A stretch of 23,141 nt of DNA from Nitrospirota bacterium (GCA_023229435.1 JALNZF010000040.1:1-23141); one strand, 5' to 3'. Counted from the first letter of the stretch, positions 7,004 through 15,028 are shown. Notes: a model not told the origin generated them from the letters alone. Numbers and translations are program-made.

Positions 7004-7530
7004 GATTTTCGTTCACCTTCTCATCATTCCGGCTTCTGATTTCCGTCCCCTGTCTTCTGGTTTCACGCCGGGAGGATTACCCGGAACACTCGTGCTCTTC
7101 GGGATAAATCGCACAACGATGATGTTCCTTCCGAAAAAAGAGATGCAATGCCCTCACAGCACCGATACCACTATGCAATCAAAAGAATATTTCTGCGGCC
7201 ATACCGCCACTGTGCATTTCCCATCGATGATTATATATTATAAGGTAGAGCAAGGTACTGACGGAAAATGGTTCTTCGTTGTACGTAAAGGGAGGAAATA
7301 TCGTTTTCGAGAGCTCTGACCTGTTTTCCGTGATACTATCATCTGCCGTGAAGGCTGCCAGCTCTCAGGCCTCAGAGACCGCCCTGCGTCCAATTCCGCC
7401 CCACCACCGGGATGACGCTTGGCGCAACCGCAGCACAGTCGCAGAGATTAGTCCTTTGCCGTCCGCCATAGGTTACAAGCAATACTTGTGTAGTATAGTA
7501 GCATAAACATGCTTTTGTGTAAATGCAATA
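7004..7530. other. Gene-free stretch before the signalling operon
   Basis: About 530 bases with no credible gene on either strand; the ORFs present lack ribosome sites and known motifs. It lies upstream of the HD-GYP gene and after the ribosomal terminator, so it should hold the operon promoter. Candidate -10 boxes on the minus strand are two overlapping TATAAT words (7230-7242) without a good -35. I searched by eye for a -24/-12 sigma-54 site and for a c-di-GMP riboswitch core and found neither. The stretch 7040-7065 (words such as CTTCTGATTTCCGTCCCC) has the look of a dispersed intergenic repeat. Confidence 0.5.
7230..7242 (-). promoter_or_regulatory. Weak candidate -10 region of signalling operon
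   Basis: Two TATAAT words overlap in tandem on the minus strand (7242-7237 and 7235-7230), about 230 bases ahead of the HD-GYP start. No convincing TTGACA is found at 16-18 bases upstream of either word, so this is only a guess from the -10 match and the position. Confidence 0.25.
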
Positions 7531-7561
7531 AAAAAGGCAAGGGTTTTACCCTTGCCTTTTT
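7531..7561 (-). terminator. Intrinsic terminator of the ribosomal cluster
   Basis: AAAAAGGCAAGGG (7531-7543), a 5-base loop and CCCTTGCCTTTTT (7549-7561) form a perfect 13-bp stem. Read on the minus strand it ends in a run of T, 95 bases after the rplQ stop. The A/T flanks are symmetrical, so it would also stop transcription coming from the other side. Confidence 0.92.
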
Positions 7562-7656
7562 GTGCCTGATTGATCGCTATATTAAGTTGGCGCTGTGCCG
7601 CTACCGGCAGAACGCGAGGTGCAAACCTTCTATGCCTGTGGGGACACACCCTTCTG

Positions 7657-8079
7657 CTAAGAGGTGACGGTCTTTTCCGGTTTCTTTTTGTCCGTTTTCT
7701 TCACCGCCACCGCCTCTTGCTTCTGCCGCTCTACCAATTCGATAACAGCCATGGGTGCGGCATCGCCGGGTCTGGTACGGGTCATCACGATTCTCGTGTA
7801 TCCACCGTTTCGGGAGGCAAAACGCGGCGCGATCTGCGCAAATAGTCCGCTCACCACGGTCTCGTCGTGAATGAAACTGAGCGCCAGACGCCGTGCATGC
7901 AGATTTCCGCGCTTACCAAGAGTGATCATTTTCTCCGTGAGCGGACGTATTTCCTTGGCTTTCGCTACCGTCGTCTCGATCTTTTCATTCTTAAGCAGCG
8001 CGGTAACGAGCATTCTGAGGAGCGCCTTCCGGTGACTCGTATCCCTTCCAAATTGTCTGCCTGCGCATCCGTGTCTCAT
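7657..8079 (-). CDS. rplQ: 50S ribosomal protein L17
   Basis: Large-subunit protein near the exit tunnel. The conserved start MRHGCAGRQFGRDTSHRKAL and the following helical core identify it. At 140 aa it is longer than the 127-residue E. coli form because of a Lys/Val-rich C-terminal tail after about residue 118. AAGGATAGTGAT precedes the ATG. It is the last gene of the cluster, 26 bases after rpoA, and is followed by the hairpin terminator at 7531-7561. Confidence 0.97.
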   Translation of the reverse strand: MRHGCAGRQFGRDTSHRKALLRMLVTALLKNEKIETTVAKAKEIRPLTEKMITLGKRGNLHARRLALSFIHDETVVSGLFAQIAPRFASRNGGYTRIVMTRTRPGDAAPMAVIELVERQKQEAVAVKKTDKKKPEKTVTS

Positions 8080-8105
8080 ATCACTATCCTTGCCAAATAG
8101 ATTTT

Positions 8106-9128
8106 TTACGCTTCGCTCGGTTTTTCCGCGAGAAGCCGTCTGGCCTCTGTCACAATTTTATCGTCCACCTTCAGTCCGAGTCCAAGTCCCATCTCGGAAA
8201 GAATCTCTTTTATTTCGTTGAGCGATTTTCTGCCAAAATTCTTGGTCTTGAGCATCTCGCTCTCGGTCTTCTGCACCATCTCCGCTATAGTCTCTATTCC
8301 TGCATTTTTCAGGCAGTTCGCCGCCCGCACCGAAAGCTCCAACTCATTCACACTGCGAAGAAGGTTTTCATTGAACGATGGCACCTTTTTGATCTCTTCT
8401 CCCGTGGCCGGCGACTCTTCCTCTTCCTCGGGAAGATGGATAAAGATGGACAAATGGTCTTTGAGCAGCTTCGAAGCATGCGCGATAGCATCATCAGGTC
8501 GGATACTCCCGTCGGTCCAAACCTCGAGCACAAGCTTGTCGTAGTCCGTTTCCTGTCCTACGCGGGCGTTCTCCACCTTGAAATTTACTTTGCGAATCGG
8601 GGAAAATATTGAGTCAATCGGGATAACACCGATCGACTGCCCCGGCTCTTTATTTTTATCCGAGGAGACATACCCCCTGCCGCGGCGCGCTCGCATTTCA
8701 AGCTCGAGTTTTCCGTTCTTATCGATCGTTGCCAGATGGAGATCCGGGTTCAAAATCTCCACCTCTGCGTCTGCCTCGATATCCTTTGCCGTAACCTCTC
8801 CCGTACCTTTCGCCTTCAAAGTCAGCGTCTTAGGCTTATCAGTATGGAGTTTGAGCCTAATCTCCTTGAGGTTGAGGATCAGGTCCGTGGTGTCCTCGAC
8901 AACTCCCGGGATGCTTGAAAACTCGTGCTGCACACCGGAGATTTTTAATGAGGTAATCGCCGATCCTTCGAGTGATGAAAGAAGAACACGGCGCAAAGAA
9001 TTACCCAGCGTTGTCCCGAAACCTCGCTCCAGCGGCTCTGCCGTGAACTTCCCGTACGTATCAGTTATTTTTTTTGGATCATATTGAAGTTTTTTCGGCA
9101 TCTGAAAATCTTTTGCTTTTTTGAGCAT
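8106..9128 (-). CDS. rpoA: DNA-directed RNA polymerase alpha subunit
   Basis: A 340-residue alpha subunit that dimerises to start RNA polymerase assembly and contacts UP elements and activators. The N-terminal domain includes EPLERGFGTTLGNSLRR. An acidic linker (EEEEE) leads to the C-terminal domain with ELSVRAANCLKNAGI, where R268 matches the DNA-contacting Arg265 of E. coli, and NFGRKSLNEIKEIL. The start is placed at 9128 because GGAGGAACA stands directly before that ATG. The reading frame extends to 9161, but no site supports the longer form. Confidence 0.97.
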   Translation of the reverse strand: MLKKAKDFQMPKKLQYDPKKITDTYGKFTAEPLERGFGTTLGNSLRRVLLSSLEGSAITSLKISGVQHEFSSIPGVVEDTTDLILNLKEIRLKLHTDKPKTLTLKAKGTGEVTAKDIEADAEVEILNPDLHLATIDKNGKLELEMRARRGRGYVSSDKNKEPGQSIGVIPIDSIFSPIRKVNFKVENARVGQETDYDKLVLEVWTDGSIRPDDAIAHASKLLKDHLSIFIHLPEEEEESPATGEEIKKVPSFNENLLRSVNELELSVRAANCLKNAGIETIAEMVQKTESEMLKTKNFGRKSLNEIKEILSEMGLGLGLKVDDKIVTEARRLLAEKPSEA

Positions 9129-9245
9129 TGTTCCTCCATAACGGAGTGAAAAAACTGTCATAGGACCTTATCAACTCGAGCGCACGCGTCTAAAATACGG
9201 CGACTCCCTGTAGTCCTCAGAATATTTTCACCTTCGGTACTAACG

Positions 9246-9875
9246 TTACTTCGAATAGAGTTCGACCACAAGCTGTTCTTTTACCGTGGGCATCGTCGAT
9301 TCATCTCTGGCCGGCAGTGCCAGCACTTTACCCTTAAACAGCGTCTTGTCGATCTCAAGCCAGGTCGGGAAGCCCCGCTTTTCAAGTGCGGCGAGCGTCT
9401 GCTGAATCTGTACCATACCCCGGCTCTTTTCCCGTAACTCCACAACATCTCCGGCCTTAAGCAGGTAGGAGGGGATGTTCACCTTTTTGCCATTCACGAG
9501 CATATGCCCGTGCCGCACGAGTTGCCGGGCTTCCTTCTTGGAACCGGCAAAACCCATCCTTTGCACAACGTTATCAAATCTTCTTTCGAGGAGTTGCAGA
9601 AGGTTATCTCCCGTAATACCCTTCATCCTTTCAGCCTTCTCAAAATAACCGCGGAACTGGCGCTCCAGCACTCCGTAGACGCGCCGAATTTTCTGTTTTT
9701 CTCTAAGCTGTATGCAATATTCCGACTGTTTGATTCTCCCCTGGCCATGCTGCCCCGGCGGATAGCTTCTTCTGGTGATTCCGCACTTATCCGTATAGCA
9801 GCGCTCAGCCTTAAGAAAGAGCTTCAGCCCCTCTCTCCTGCAGAGCTTACAAACTGATCCTATATACCGTGCCAC
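9246..9875 (-). CDS. rpsD: 30S ribosomal protein S4, zinc-binding form
   Basis: A primary 16S rRNA binding protein of 209 aa, the usual length. Its N-terminus carries C9-X2-C12, C26 and C31, the zinc-coordinating set of the C+ form, followed by YPPGQHGQ. The S4 RNA-binding fold lies at about 98-160 (RRFDNVVQRMGFAGSKKEAR). It starts with GTG at 9875 after GGAGGAATCAC. 141 bases separate it from rpsK, an unusually long gap for this cluster, which contains two small hairpins. Confidence 0.97.
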   Translation of the reverse strand: MARYIGSVCKLCRREGLKLFLKAERCYTDKCGITRRSYPPGQHGQGRIKQSEYCIQLREKQKIRRVYGVLERQFRGYFEKAERMKGITGDNLLQLLERRFDNVVQRMGFAGSKKEARQLVRHGHMLVNGKKVNIPSYLLKAGDVVELREKSRGMVQIQQTLAALEKRGFPTWLEIDKTLFKGKVLALPARDESTMPTVKEQLVVELYSK

Positions 9876-9889
9876 GTGATTCCTCCATG

Positions 9890-9904
9890 CCTCGCGTTGC
9901 GAGG
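9890..9904. other. Small hairpin ahead of rpsD
   Basis: CCTCGC-GTT-GCGAGG forms a perfect 6-bp stem just upstream of the rpsD ribosome binding site (GGAGG near 9881-9886). It could influence rpsD translation, since S4 is an autoregulator of this operon in E. coli. The link is inference. Confidence 0.35.
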
Positions 9905-9996
9905 GTTGTAACGTAAAAATTATAAATGGTGTATTTTAGTTTGAGAACAGGCTCCGCGTTTTCCGCTTCGCTTTCTTCGGTTTTCAATTTGCTATT

Positions 9997-10015
9997 CGAC
10001 ATTCACAGAATGTCG
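9997..10015. other. Perfect hairpin immediately after rpsK
   Basis: CGACATTC-ACA-GAATGTCG is a perfect 8-bp stem starting two bases after the rpsK stop codon. No U tract follows on the minus strand, so it is not a classical terminator. It may be a processing or mRNA-stability element, or part of a short interspersed repeat. Confidence 0.5.
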
Positions 10016-10016
10016 A

Positions 10017-10391
10017 TTAAACGCGTCTCCGTTTCGGCGGCCTGCACCCGTTATGCGGGATCGGGGTCACATCCTTGATTGCCACGATCTCGAGACCGGC
10101 GGCCTGGATCGCCCTGATTGCTGATTCCCTGCCCGTACCCGGACCCTTGACATAGACCTCAACCTGCCTCATGCCATTTTCCATCGCCTTTTTAGCAGCC
10201 GCCTCTGCAGCCAGCTGTGAGGCAAAGGGGGTGCTCTTTCTCGAACCCTTAAATCCCTTGCTGCCGGAGCTCGACCAGGTGATTACGTTCCCCGATGTAT
10301 CGGTAATCGTAACAATTGTGTTATTAAAGGAAGCGTGGATATGGGCTACGCCATTCGCCACATTCTTTTTTTCTTTACCCTTCTTTGCCAT
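10017..10391 (-). CDS. rpsK: 30S ribosomal protein S11
   Basis: Platform protein of the small subunit that contacts the mRNA exit region. Diagnostic segments are NGVAHIHASFNNTIVTITD near the start and the C-terminal DVTPIPHNGCRPPKRRRV. The start is set at 10391 (124 aa, near the family norm), where GGAGAGCAG precedes ATG. The frame extends to 10439 but that adds a non-conserved leader. It follows rpsM. Confidence 0.97.
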   Translation of the reverse strand: MAKKGKEKKNVANGVAHIHASFNNTIVTITDTSGNVITWSSSGSKGFKGSRKSTPFASQLAAEAAAKKAMENGMRQVEVYVKGPGTGRESAIRAIQAAGLEIVAIKDVTPIPHNGCRPPKRRRV

Positions 10392-10461
10392 CTGCTCTCC
10401 AATGCGCGTTATATTGTCTCCGGTATGATCGCTCTCCACACCCGGACAACGTGAGTTTCTT

Positions 10462-10854
10462 TTACTTCTTCAACAGGCCCTTCTTCTTTCCCTTGCCTGA
10501 CATCGCTGACTTTTTGGGTCCTTTTCGCGTCCGGGCATTGGTCTTTGTCCTCTGCCCTCTCACCGGCAGGCCCCTGCGATGTCTCAGTCCCCGATAACTG
10601 CCTATGTCCATCAATCGCTTGATGTGCATTGTCACTTCTCTGCGGAGATCCCCTTCCACAGTGAAGTCCCTGTCAAGGATCGTTCTGATTTTTACAATAT
10701 CCGATTCCGTAAGATTATTGCTTTTGGTATTCGGATCGATACCCGCCTCGGACAGGATTTTCTTCGCGGAGGTCGGCCCTATTCCGAAAATATAGGTAAG
10801 CGAAACCCCTATTTTTTTATCTTTTGGTAAATCTACTCCGGCAATTCGTGCCAC
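10462..10854 (-). CDS. rpsM: 30S ribosomal protein S13
   Basis: Head protein of the small subunit, touching the P-site tRNA and forming bridges with the large subunit. MARIAGVDLPKDKKIGVSLTY and the core SYRGLRHRRGLPVRGQRTKT are diagnostic. At 130 aa it is about 12 residues longer than the E. coli protein, with a Lys/Gly-rich C-terminus. It starts with GTG at 10854 behind a strong AAGGAGGAACC. A repeat-filled gap separates it from rpmJ. Confidence 0.97.
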   Translation of the reverse strand: MARIAGVDLPKDKKIGVSLTYIFGIGPTSAKKILSEAGIDPNTKSNNLTESDIVKIRTILDRDFTVEGDLRREVTMHIKRLMDIGSYRGLRHRRGLPVRGQRTKTNARTRKGPKKSAMSGKGKKKGLLKK

Positions 10855-10879
10855 GGTTCCTCCTTAACAATCATACGAC

Positions 10880-10952
10880 GGACGAGAGACGATTGCGCGC
10901 TTCGCTTGCTTGGACGAGAGACGATTTTCTCGTCCTTCGTCCATCGTCTCTC
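10880..10952. repeat. Short interspersed repeat in the rpmJ-rpsM gap
   Basis: GGACGAGAGACGATT is present twice as a direct repeat, at 10880 and 10912 (32 bases apart). The reverse complement, ATCGTCTCTC, follows at 10943-10952 and can pair with either copy. It shares CGCTTCGCTT with 9964-9973, and GCTTGGACGA and CTCGTCCTTCGTC with the repeat at 20127-20209, in the same order and spacing. This is a REP-like element inside an essential operon. Confidence 0.75.
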
Positions 10953-10965
10953 TTACACTCGTCCC

Positions 10966-11079
10966 TTACCCCTGCCGCTGCTTGTGGCGCGCGTTTTCAC
11001 AGATGACGCGTACGATTCCCTTGCGGCGGATAACAGTACACTTGGGACAAATTTTTCGAACTGATGAGCGAACTTTCAT
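10966..11079 (-). CDS. rpmJ: 50S ribosomal protein L36, zinc-binding form
   Basis: A 37-residue protein beginning MKVRSSVRKICPKCTVIRRK, with zinc ligands C11, C14, C27 and H32 (C-X2-C-X12-C-X4-H). This is the canonical C+ form; the length is exactly that of the family. AGGAT lies before the ATG at 11079. It sits between infA and rpsM as in many bacteria. Its reading frame is short and easily missed by ORF length cut-offs. Confidence 0.96.
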   Translation of the reverse strand: MKVRSSVRKICPKCTVIRRKGIVRVICENARHKQRQG

Positions 11080-11139
11080 ATCCTGTTACTTCCATTCTTA
11101 TTCAAGTGATAGTCACACCAAACAAAACCCATGGAGACT

Positions 11140-11358
11140 CTATTTGAACCGGTAGGTAATCCTGCCTCTGGTCAGGTCATAGGGCGTGAGCTCCACAGTC
11201 ACCTTGTCGCCGGGGAGTATTTTTATAAAGTGCATTCGCATCTTGCCCGATATGTGTGCCAGTATTTTATGACCGTTCTCCATCTCAACCCGGAACATAG
11301 CATTGGGAAGCGTTTCAAGCACCGTGCCCTGAACTTCTATGGAATCTTCTTTTGCCAT
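11140..11358 (-). CDS. infA: Translation initiation factor IF-1
   Basis: A single OB-fold protein of 72 aa, the standard length, which occupies the ribosomal A site during initiation. MAKEDSIEVQGTVLETLPNA, the central FRVEMENGHKILAHISGKMR and the C-terminal LTPYDLTRGRITYR match the family throughout. It starts seven bases after map and is followed by rpmJ. Confidence 0.97.
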   Translation of the reverse strand: MAKEDSIEVQGTVLETLPNAMFRVEMENGHKILAHISGKMRMHFIKILPGDKVTVELTPYDLTRGRITYRFK

Positions 11359-11365
11359 ATCCTCA

Positions 11366-12115
11366 CTATTTTTTTGTCAATATCCATGGACCGTCAGGCA
11401 TAACAGCTATCGTGTGTTCAAAATGTGCGGACAGGCTCCCATCAGCGGTAACTGCCGTCCAATTATCTTCCTGAGTTACCGTCGCGCTGCCGCCAACATT
11501 TACCATCGGCTCGATCGCCAGAACCATCCCCGGTTTCAACTTTGGGCCTTGTCCTGGATCACCAAAATTAGGAATTTGCGGGTCCTCATGCAGGTTTCTT
11601 CCAATCCCATGCCCGACATATTCCCGGACGACCGAGTATCCATTCGATTCCACATGGTTTTGTACGGCATGTGAAATGTCGTATAATCGGTTACCTGCCT
11701 GCGCCTGAGCTATCCCACGGAGGAGCGACTCCTCCGTAATCCTCATGAGGCGTTCCGCCTCAGGTGTTATCGTGCCAACCGGCAGGGTTATTGCCGCATC
11801 GCCGTAGAATCCGTCCACAATCGTTCCTACATCAATGCTGATGATATCGCCCTGCTTGAGAACAGCTCCCTTGGAGGGAATGCCGTGAATAACCTCATTG
11901 TTCACTGAAGTACAAAGCGTCTTTGGATATCCCCGGTAGCCTTTGAATGCCGGTTTCGCTCCCGCAGCTACTATAAACCGTTCAGCGAATTCATCCAAAG
12001 CTTGCGTCGTGACACCCGGCCTTACCATCTCGCGAATACCACCCAGGACATCCGCGACAATCACACAAGCTTTTCGTATCTTCTCGATCTCCTGAAGGGA
12101 CTTGAGAATGATCAT
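11366..12115 (-). CDS. map: Methionine aminopeptidase, type I
   Basis: Removes the initiator Met from nascent proteins with small second residues. It has 249 aa in the pita-bread fold. The five metal ligands are all visible: D95 and D106 (SIDVGTIVDGFYGDAA), H169 (GHGIGRNLHEDP), E202 (AIEPMV) and E233 (FEHTIAV), plus the substrate-contacting H77. There is no N-terminal zinc-finger extension, so it is of the Ia type. The start is 15 bases after the secY stop; adk, which often lies here, is absent. Confidence 0.96.
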   Translation of the reverse strand: MIILKSLQEIEKIRKACVIVADVLGGIREMVRPGVTTQALDEFAERFIVAAGAKPAFKGYRGYPKTLCTSVNNEVIHGIPSKGAVLKQGDIISIDVGTIVDGFYGDAAITLPVGTITPEAERLMRITEESLLRGIAQAQAGNRLYDISHAVQNHVESNGYSVVREYVGHGIGRNLHEDPQIPNFGDPGQGPKLKPGMVLAIEPMVNVGGSATVTQEDNWTAVTADGSLSAHFEHTIAVMPDGPWILTKK

Positions 12116-12130
12116 GATACTTCCCCGATG

Positions 12131-13429
12131 TTACCGTCTCCCTTTGATCGAAACGCCCTTCAGGAAACCTCCATAATGTCTTTGAATGAGGTGTGACTCT
12201 ATCTGCGATACCGTATCAAGCGCGACGCCGATAACAATCAGAAGCGAGGTGCCTCCGAAGTAAAACGGCACGTTGAAAAATTTATAAAAGATATCCGGCA
12301 AAACACAGACTGCCGCAAGATAGAGTGCTCCGCCCAGTGTAATGCGGGTCAACACACGATACAGATAGTCTGATGTCTTCTTGCCCGGCCTGATGCCGGG
12401 GATGAACCCGCCGTACTTTTTCAGGTTGTCAGCAATGTCCACCGGATTAAATACGATCGCCGTATAAAAATAGGCGAAAAAAATGATCATGATAACATAG
12501 ACGGTCGTGTAAAGCAGTTGACCTGGTGATAGCTGCTGAGCGATCGATTGTATCCACGCGACCTGCGTAAACCCTGCGATCGTCGCAGGAAACAGTAATA
12601 TCGAGGATGCGAAGATCGGCGGGATCACACCCGCGGAATTAACTTTCAGCGGCAGGTGCGTACTCTGTCCCTTGTAAATTTTCCTGCCGACCATCCGCTG
12701 CGCATATTGGACGGATATTTTCCTCTGGCCGCGCTCCATAATGATAATAGCCGCGATGACAGCAATGATAATGACCAGTATCACTGCCACCAGGAAATAC
12801 GGAATCTCTCCGGATCGTGCAAGCTGGATGGTATTTGACACAGCGCGGGGAAAACCGGCCACAATGCCTGCAAATATGATGAGCGAGATGCCATTGCCGA
12901 TTCCGCGTTCGGTAATCTGCTCGCCAAGCCACATGATGAACGTTGTGCCGGCCGTAAGCGTGAGCATGGTGAGGATGCGGAACGACCAGCCTGTGGATTC
13001 CACGAAGGCGCCGTCTCCCATCTTCTCGATGCCTACCGCCATCCAGAATGACTGAAAACCGGCTATAGCTACCGTTCCGTACCGCGTATACTCGGTAATC
13101 TTTTTCCGGCCTGCCTCACCCTCTTTGGCAAGCGCCTGCAACCGGGGAATCACCACGGTAAGAAGCTGAAGCACGATCGATGCCGTAATATAGGGCATGA
13201 TCCCGAGAGCGAAGATCGTAACCCTCGAAAGCGCCCCACCCGAAAACATGTCGAAAAAACCCATGAGGCCCGCTGCCGCCTGGTGCAGGTACTGGCTCAG
13301 CGCCTCGCCCTTTACCCCGGGTGTAGGAATGTGACACCCTATCCGGTAGACCGCAAGCATCAGGAGGGTGAAAATTATCCGCTTCCTGAGCTCGGGAATG
13401 TTAAATATGTTTTTCAGGCCTGTGAACAA
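12131..13429 (-). CDS. secY: Preprotein translocase channel subunit SecY
   Basis: The central pore of the Sec translocase, with ten predicted membrane helices over 432 aa. The N-terminus (FNIPELRKRIIFTLLMLAVY), the loop after helix 1 (HIPTPG), the plug and helix 2 region (SGGALSRVTIFALGIMPYIT) and the C-terminal QRHYGGFLKG are typical. It begins with TTG at 13429. The Shine-Dalgarno GAGGTG lies in the last codons of rplO, three bases from it, so the two are probably translationally coupled. Confidence 0.96.
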   Translation of the reverse strand: MFTGLKNIFNIPELRKRIIFTLLMLAVYRIGCHIPTPGVKGEALSQYLHQAAAGLMGFFDMFSGGALSRVTIFALGIMPYITASIVLQLLTVVIPRLQALAKEGEAGRKKITEYTRYGTVAIAGFQSFWMAVGIEKMGDGAFVESTGWSFRILTMLTLTAGTTFIMWLGEQITERGIGNGISLIIFAGIVAGFPRAVSNTIQLARSGEIPYFLVAVILVIIIAVIAAIIIMERGQRKISVQYAQRMVGRKIYKGQSTHLPLKVNSAGVIPPIFASSILLFPATIAGFTQVAWIQSIAQQLSPGQLLYTTVYVIMIIFFAYFYTAIVFNPVDIADNLKKYGGFIPGIRPGKKTSDYLYRVLTRITLGGALYLAAVCVLPDIFYKFFNVPFYFGGTSLLIVIGVALDTVSQIESHLIQRHYGGFLKGVSIKGRR

Positions 13430-13432
13430 GGG

Positions 13433-13873
13433 TTAGATCACCTCGACCTTCCCGCCGGCGGCCTGGATTTTCTCCACAGCGCTCTTGCTGAACTTGTGCG
13501 CTCGCACAGTGATTTTTGCCTTCAGCTCACCCATGCCGAGCACTTTAACGCCGATCTTCATATCCTTGATAAGACCTTTCTGCATGAGCATCTCGGGCGT
13601 AATGGGGTCACCGCCGGCCATTGCTTCGAGGTCCTGAAGGTTCACAACGGAATATTCCTTGCGGAATATATTTGTGAACCCTCGCTTCGGGATCCTGCGC
13701 TGAAGGGGCATTTGACCGCCTTCAAAACCGGCCCCCTTCACGCCTCCTGAGCGGGCCTTCTGTCCCTTATGCCCTTTTCCAGCGGTCTTGCCGGATCCGG
13801 AACCCGGGCCTCTGCCGACCCTCTTTGCTTTTTTCTTTGCCCCTGCCGCGGGCTTCAGTTCTTCTAATCTCAT
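13433..13873 (-). CDS. rplO: 50S ribosomal protein L15
   Basis: A 146-residue large-subunit protein bound deep in 23S rRNA. The extended basic N-terminus RVGRGPGSGSGKTAGKGHKG and the segment QMPLQRRIPKRGF are diagnostic; the C-terminal globular part ends AAGGKVEVI. It is separated from rpmD by 58 bases without a recognisable element. Only a weak GAG precedes its ATG. Confidence 0.97.
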   Translation of the reverse strand: MRLEELKPAAGAKKKAKRVGRGPGSGSGKTAGKGHKGQKARSGGVKGAGFEGGQMPLQRRIPKRGFTNIFRKEYSVVNLQDLEAMAGGDPITPEMLMQKGLIKDMKIGVKVLGMGELKAKITVRAHKFSKSAVEKIQAAGGKVEVI

Positions 13874-13931
13874 AATTTACTCGCAACCATCATTAGACTC
13901 GTAATTAAAATTTGTCGTGCACATGATACCG

Positions 13932-14126
13932 TTATGCTTCTTCCACCTTAACGAGGTGAGATATCTTGGTGATCATGCCGCGTATTTGCGGCGTGTCCAA
14001 ACGAATGACGGAGTGGTTCATTTTTTTGAGGCCCAGGCCGATCAGGACAACCTTATGTTTTCCCGGTCGAGCAATACCGCTTTTTACAAGCGTAATTTTA
14101 AGTTTTTTATCAGTCGATTTTGCCAT
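13932..14126 (-). CDS. rpmD: 50S ribosomal protein L30
   Basis: A 64-residue protein of the short bacterial L30 type (KLKITLVKSGIARPGKHK, then GLKKMNHSVIRLDTPQIRGM). Some lineages lack L30, so its presence is informative. It starts two bases after the rpsE stop, and the Shine-Dalgarno GGAG lies within the end of rpsE, implying coupling. Confidence 0.96.
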   Translation of the reverse strand: MAKSTDKKLKITLVKSGIARPGKHKVVLIGLGLKKMNHSVIRLDTPQIRGMITKISHLVKVEEA

Positions 14127-14128
14127 GC

Positions 14129-14638
14129 CTATCCGAGCTCCTCTACCAGTCTGCCGCGAAGCGTCGCAACCTGCTCTGCACTCCTGAGTCTCATCAGTCC
14201 TTCGATTGTGGCGCTCACCACGTTATGAGGATTGCTCGATCCCAGAGATTTACACAGCACATTCCGGACACCCACGACCTCAAGCACGGATCTGCTCGCT
14301 CCGCCTGCGATCAAACCGGTACCTTCGCAAGCCGGCTTGAGCAACACCTTGCCGGCACCATAGTGTCCAAGCACCTGGTGTGGAATTGTATCGCCTTTCA
14401 GTGAGATCTGGATCATGCTCTTTTTGGCCCGTTCTACCGCCTTCTTGATGGCTACCGGCGCTTCAGCTGCCTTGCCCTTACCCACGCCGATCTTCCCTTT
14501 GCCGTCACCGACAACCACGAGCGCGCTGAAGTTAAAGCGCTTACCGCCTTTGACCACCTTGGCCACGCGGTTTAGGAAGACCAGTTTATCTTTCAGTCCG
14601 TCGCTTTCCTCTGCTGCTTTTTGATATCGCTCTGCCAA
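14129..14638 (-). CDS. rpsE: 30S ribosomal protein S5
   Basis: A 169-residue protein that helps keep decoding accurate. The N-terminal double-stranded RNA-binding-like domain contains RVAKVVKGGKRFNFSALVVV and GKGKIGVGKGKA; the C-terminal domain has VLEVVGVRNVLCKSLGSSNP. The start is a TTG at 14638 placed six bases after GGAGG. The next Met in frame is far inside the conserved region, so the rare start is well supported. Confidence 0.96.
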   Translation of the reverse strand: MAERYQKAAEESDGLKDKLVFLNRVAKVVKGGKRFNFSALVVVGDGKGKIGVGKGKAAEAPVAIKKAVERAKKSMIQISLKGDTIPHQVLGHYGAGKVLLKPACEGTGLIAGGASRSVLEVVGVRNVLCKSLGSSNPHNVVSATIEGLMRLRSAEQVATLRGRLVEELG

Positions 14639-14665
14639 TGCCGCCTCCGAATTGAACGTCGTTTC

Positions 14666-15028
14666 CTAAAAGCTGAGCCCCTTCTCACGCGCCGCATCTG
14701 CCAGCGCCTTAACACAACCGTGGTATTGATAACCTCCCCGGTCAAATACGACCAGCTTGATATTTTTGTCGATTGCCCGCGCAGCGATGCTCGCGCCGAC
14801 CCTCTTGGCCGCCTCAACGTTCCCGCAATGCTTCAATCCGTCATGGAGCGTTTTCTCCGTCGAGGACGCGGCAATAATTGTCTTGCCGGTGGTATCGTCT
14901 ATGATCTGTGCGTAGATATGGCTTAAACTCTTGTATACGCTCAGTCTTGGCCGCGTTGCCGTTCCGTACACGGTCTTCCTGACTCTCTCATGCCGTCTCT
15001 GTCTAGCTTTTAATTTACTCTGTGCCAC
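14666..15028 (-). CDS. rplR: 50S ribosomal protein L18
   Basis: A 5S rRNA-binding protein of 120 aa. The typical RRHERVRKTVYGTATRPRLSV leads into HIYAQIIDD and ends FDRGGYQYHGCVKALADAAR. It begins with GTG at 15028 behind GGAGAATAAACT. Sixty-nine bases of AT-rich spacer follow rplF; I see nothing specific in them. Confidence 0.96.
   Translation of the reverse strand: MAQSKLKARQRRHERVRKTVYGTATRPRLSVYKSLSHIYAQIIDDTTGKTIIAASSTEKTLHDGLKHCGNVEAAKRVGASIAARAIDKNIKLVVFDRGGYQYHGCVKALADAAREKGLSF

Noticed and set aside
7004..7300. Sigma-54 promoter for the signalling operon
   Set aside because: TTGC words exist, but none has GG at the required ten-base distance from GC.
6198..7319. 373-residue plus-strand ORF running into the intergenic gap
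   Set aside because: Mostly antisense to the HD-GYP gene, Ser-rich shadow composition, no ribosome site.
7004..7530. c-di-GMP (GEMM) riboswitch upstream of the HD-GYP gene
   Set aside because: A GGACGCAGGGC-like word on the minus strand recalled the aptamer, but the other conserved segments, notably GCAAACC, are missing.
8106..9161. Longer forms of rpoA, rpsK, rplF and rpsN
   Set aside because: Upstream in-frame starts exist, but strong ribosome sites and family alignment place the starts at 9128, 10391, 15646 and 16291.
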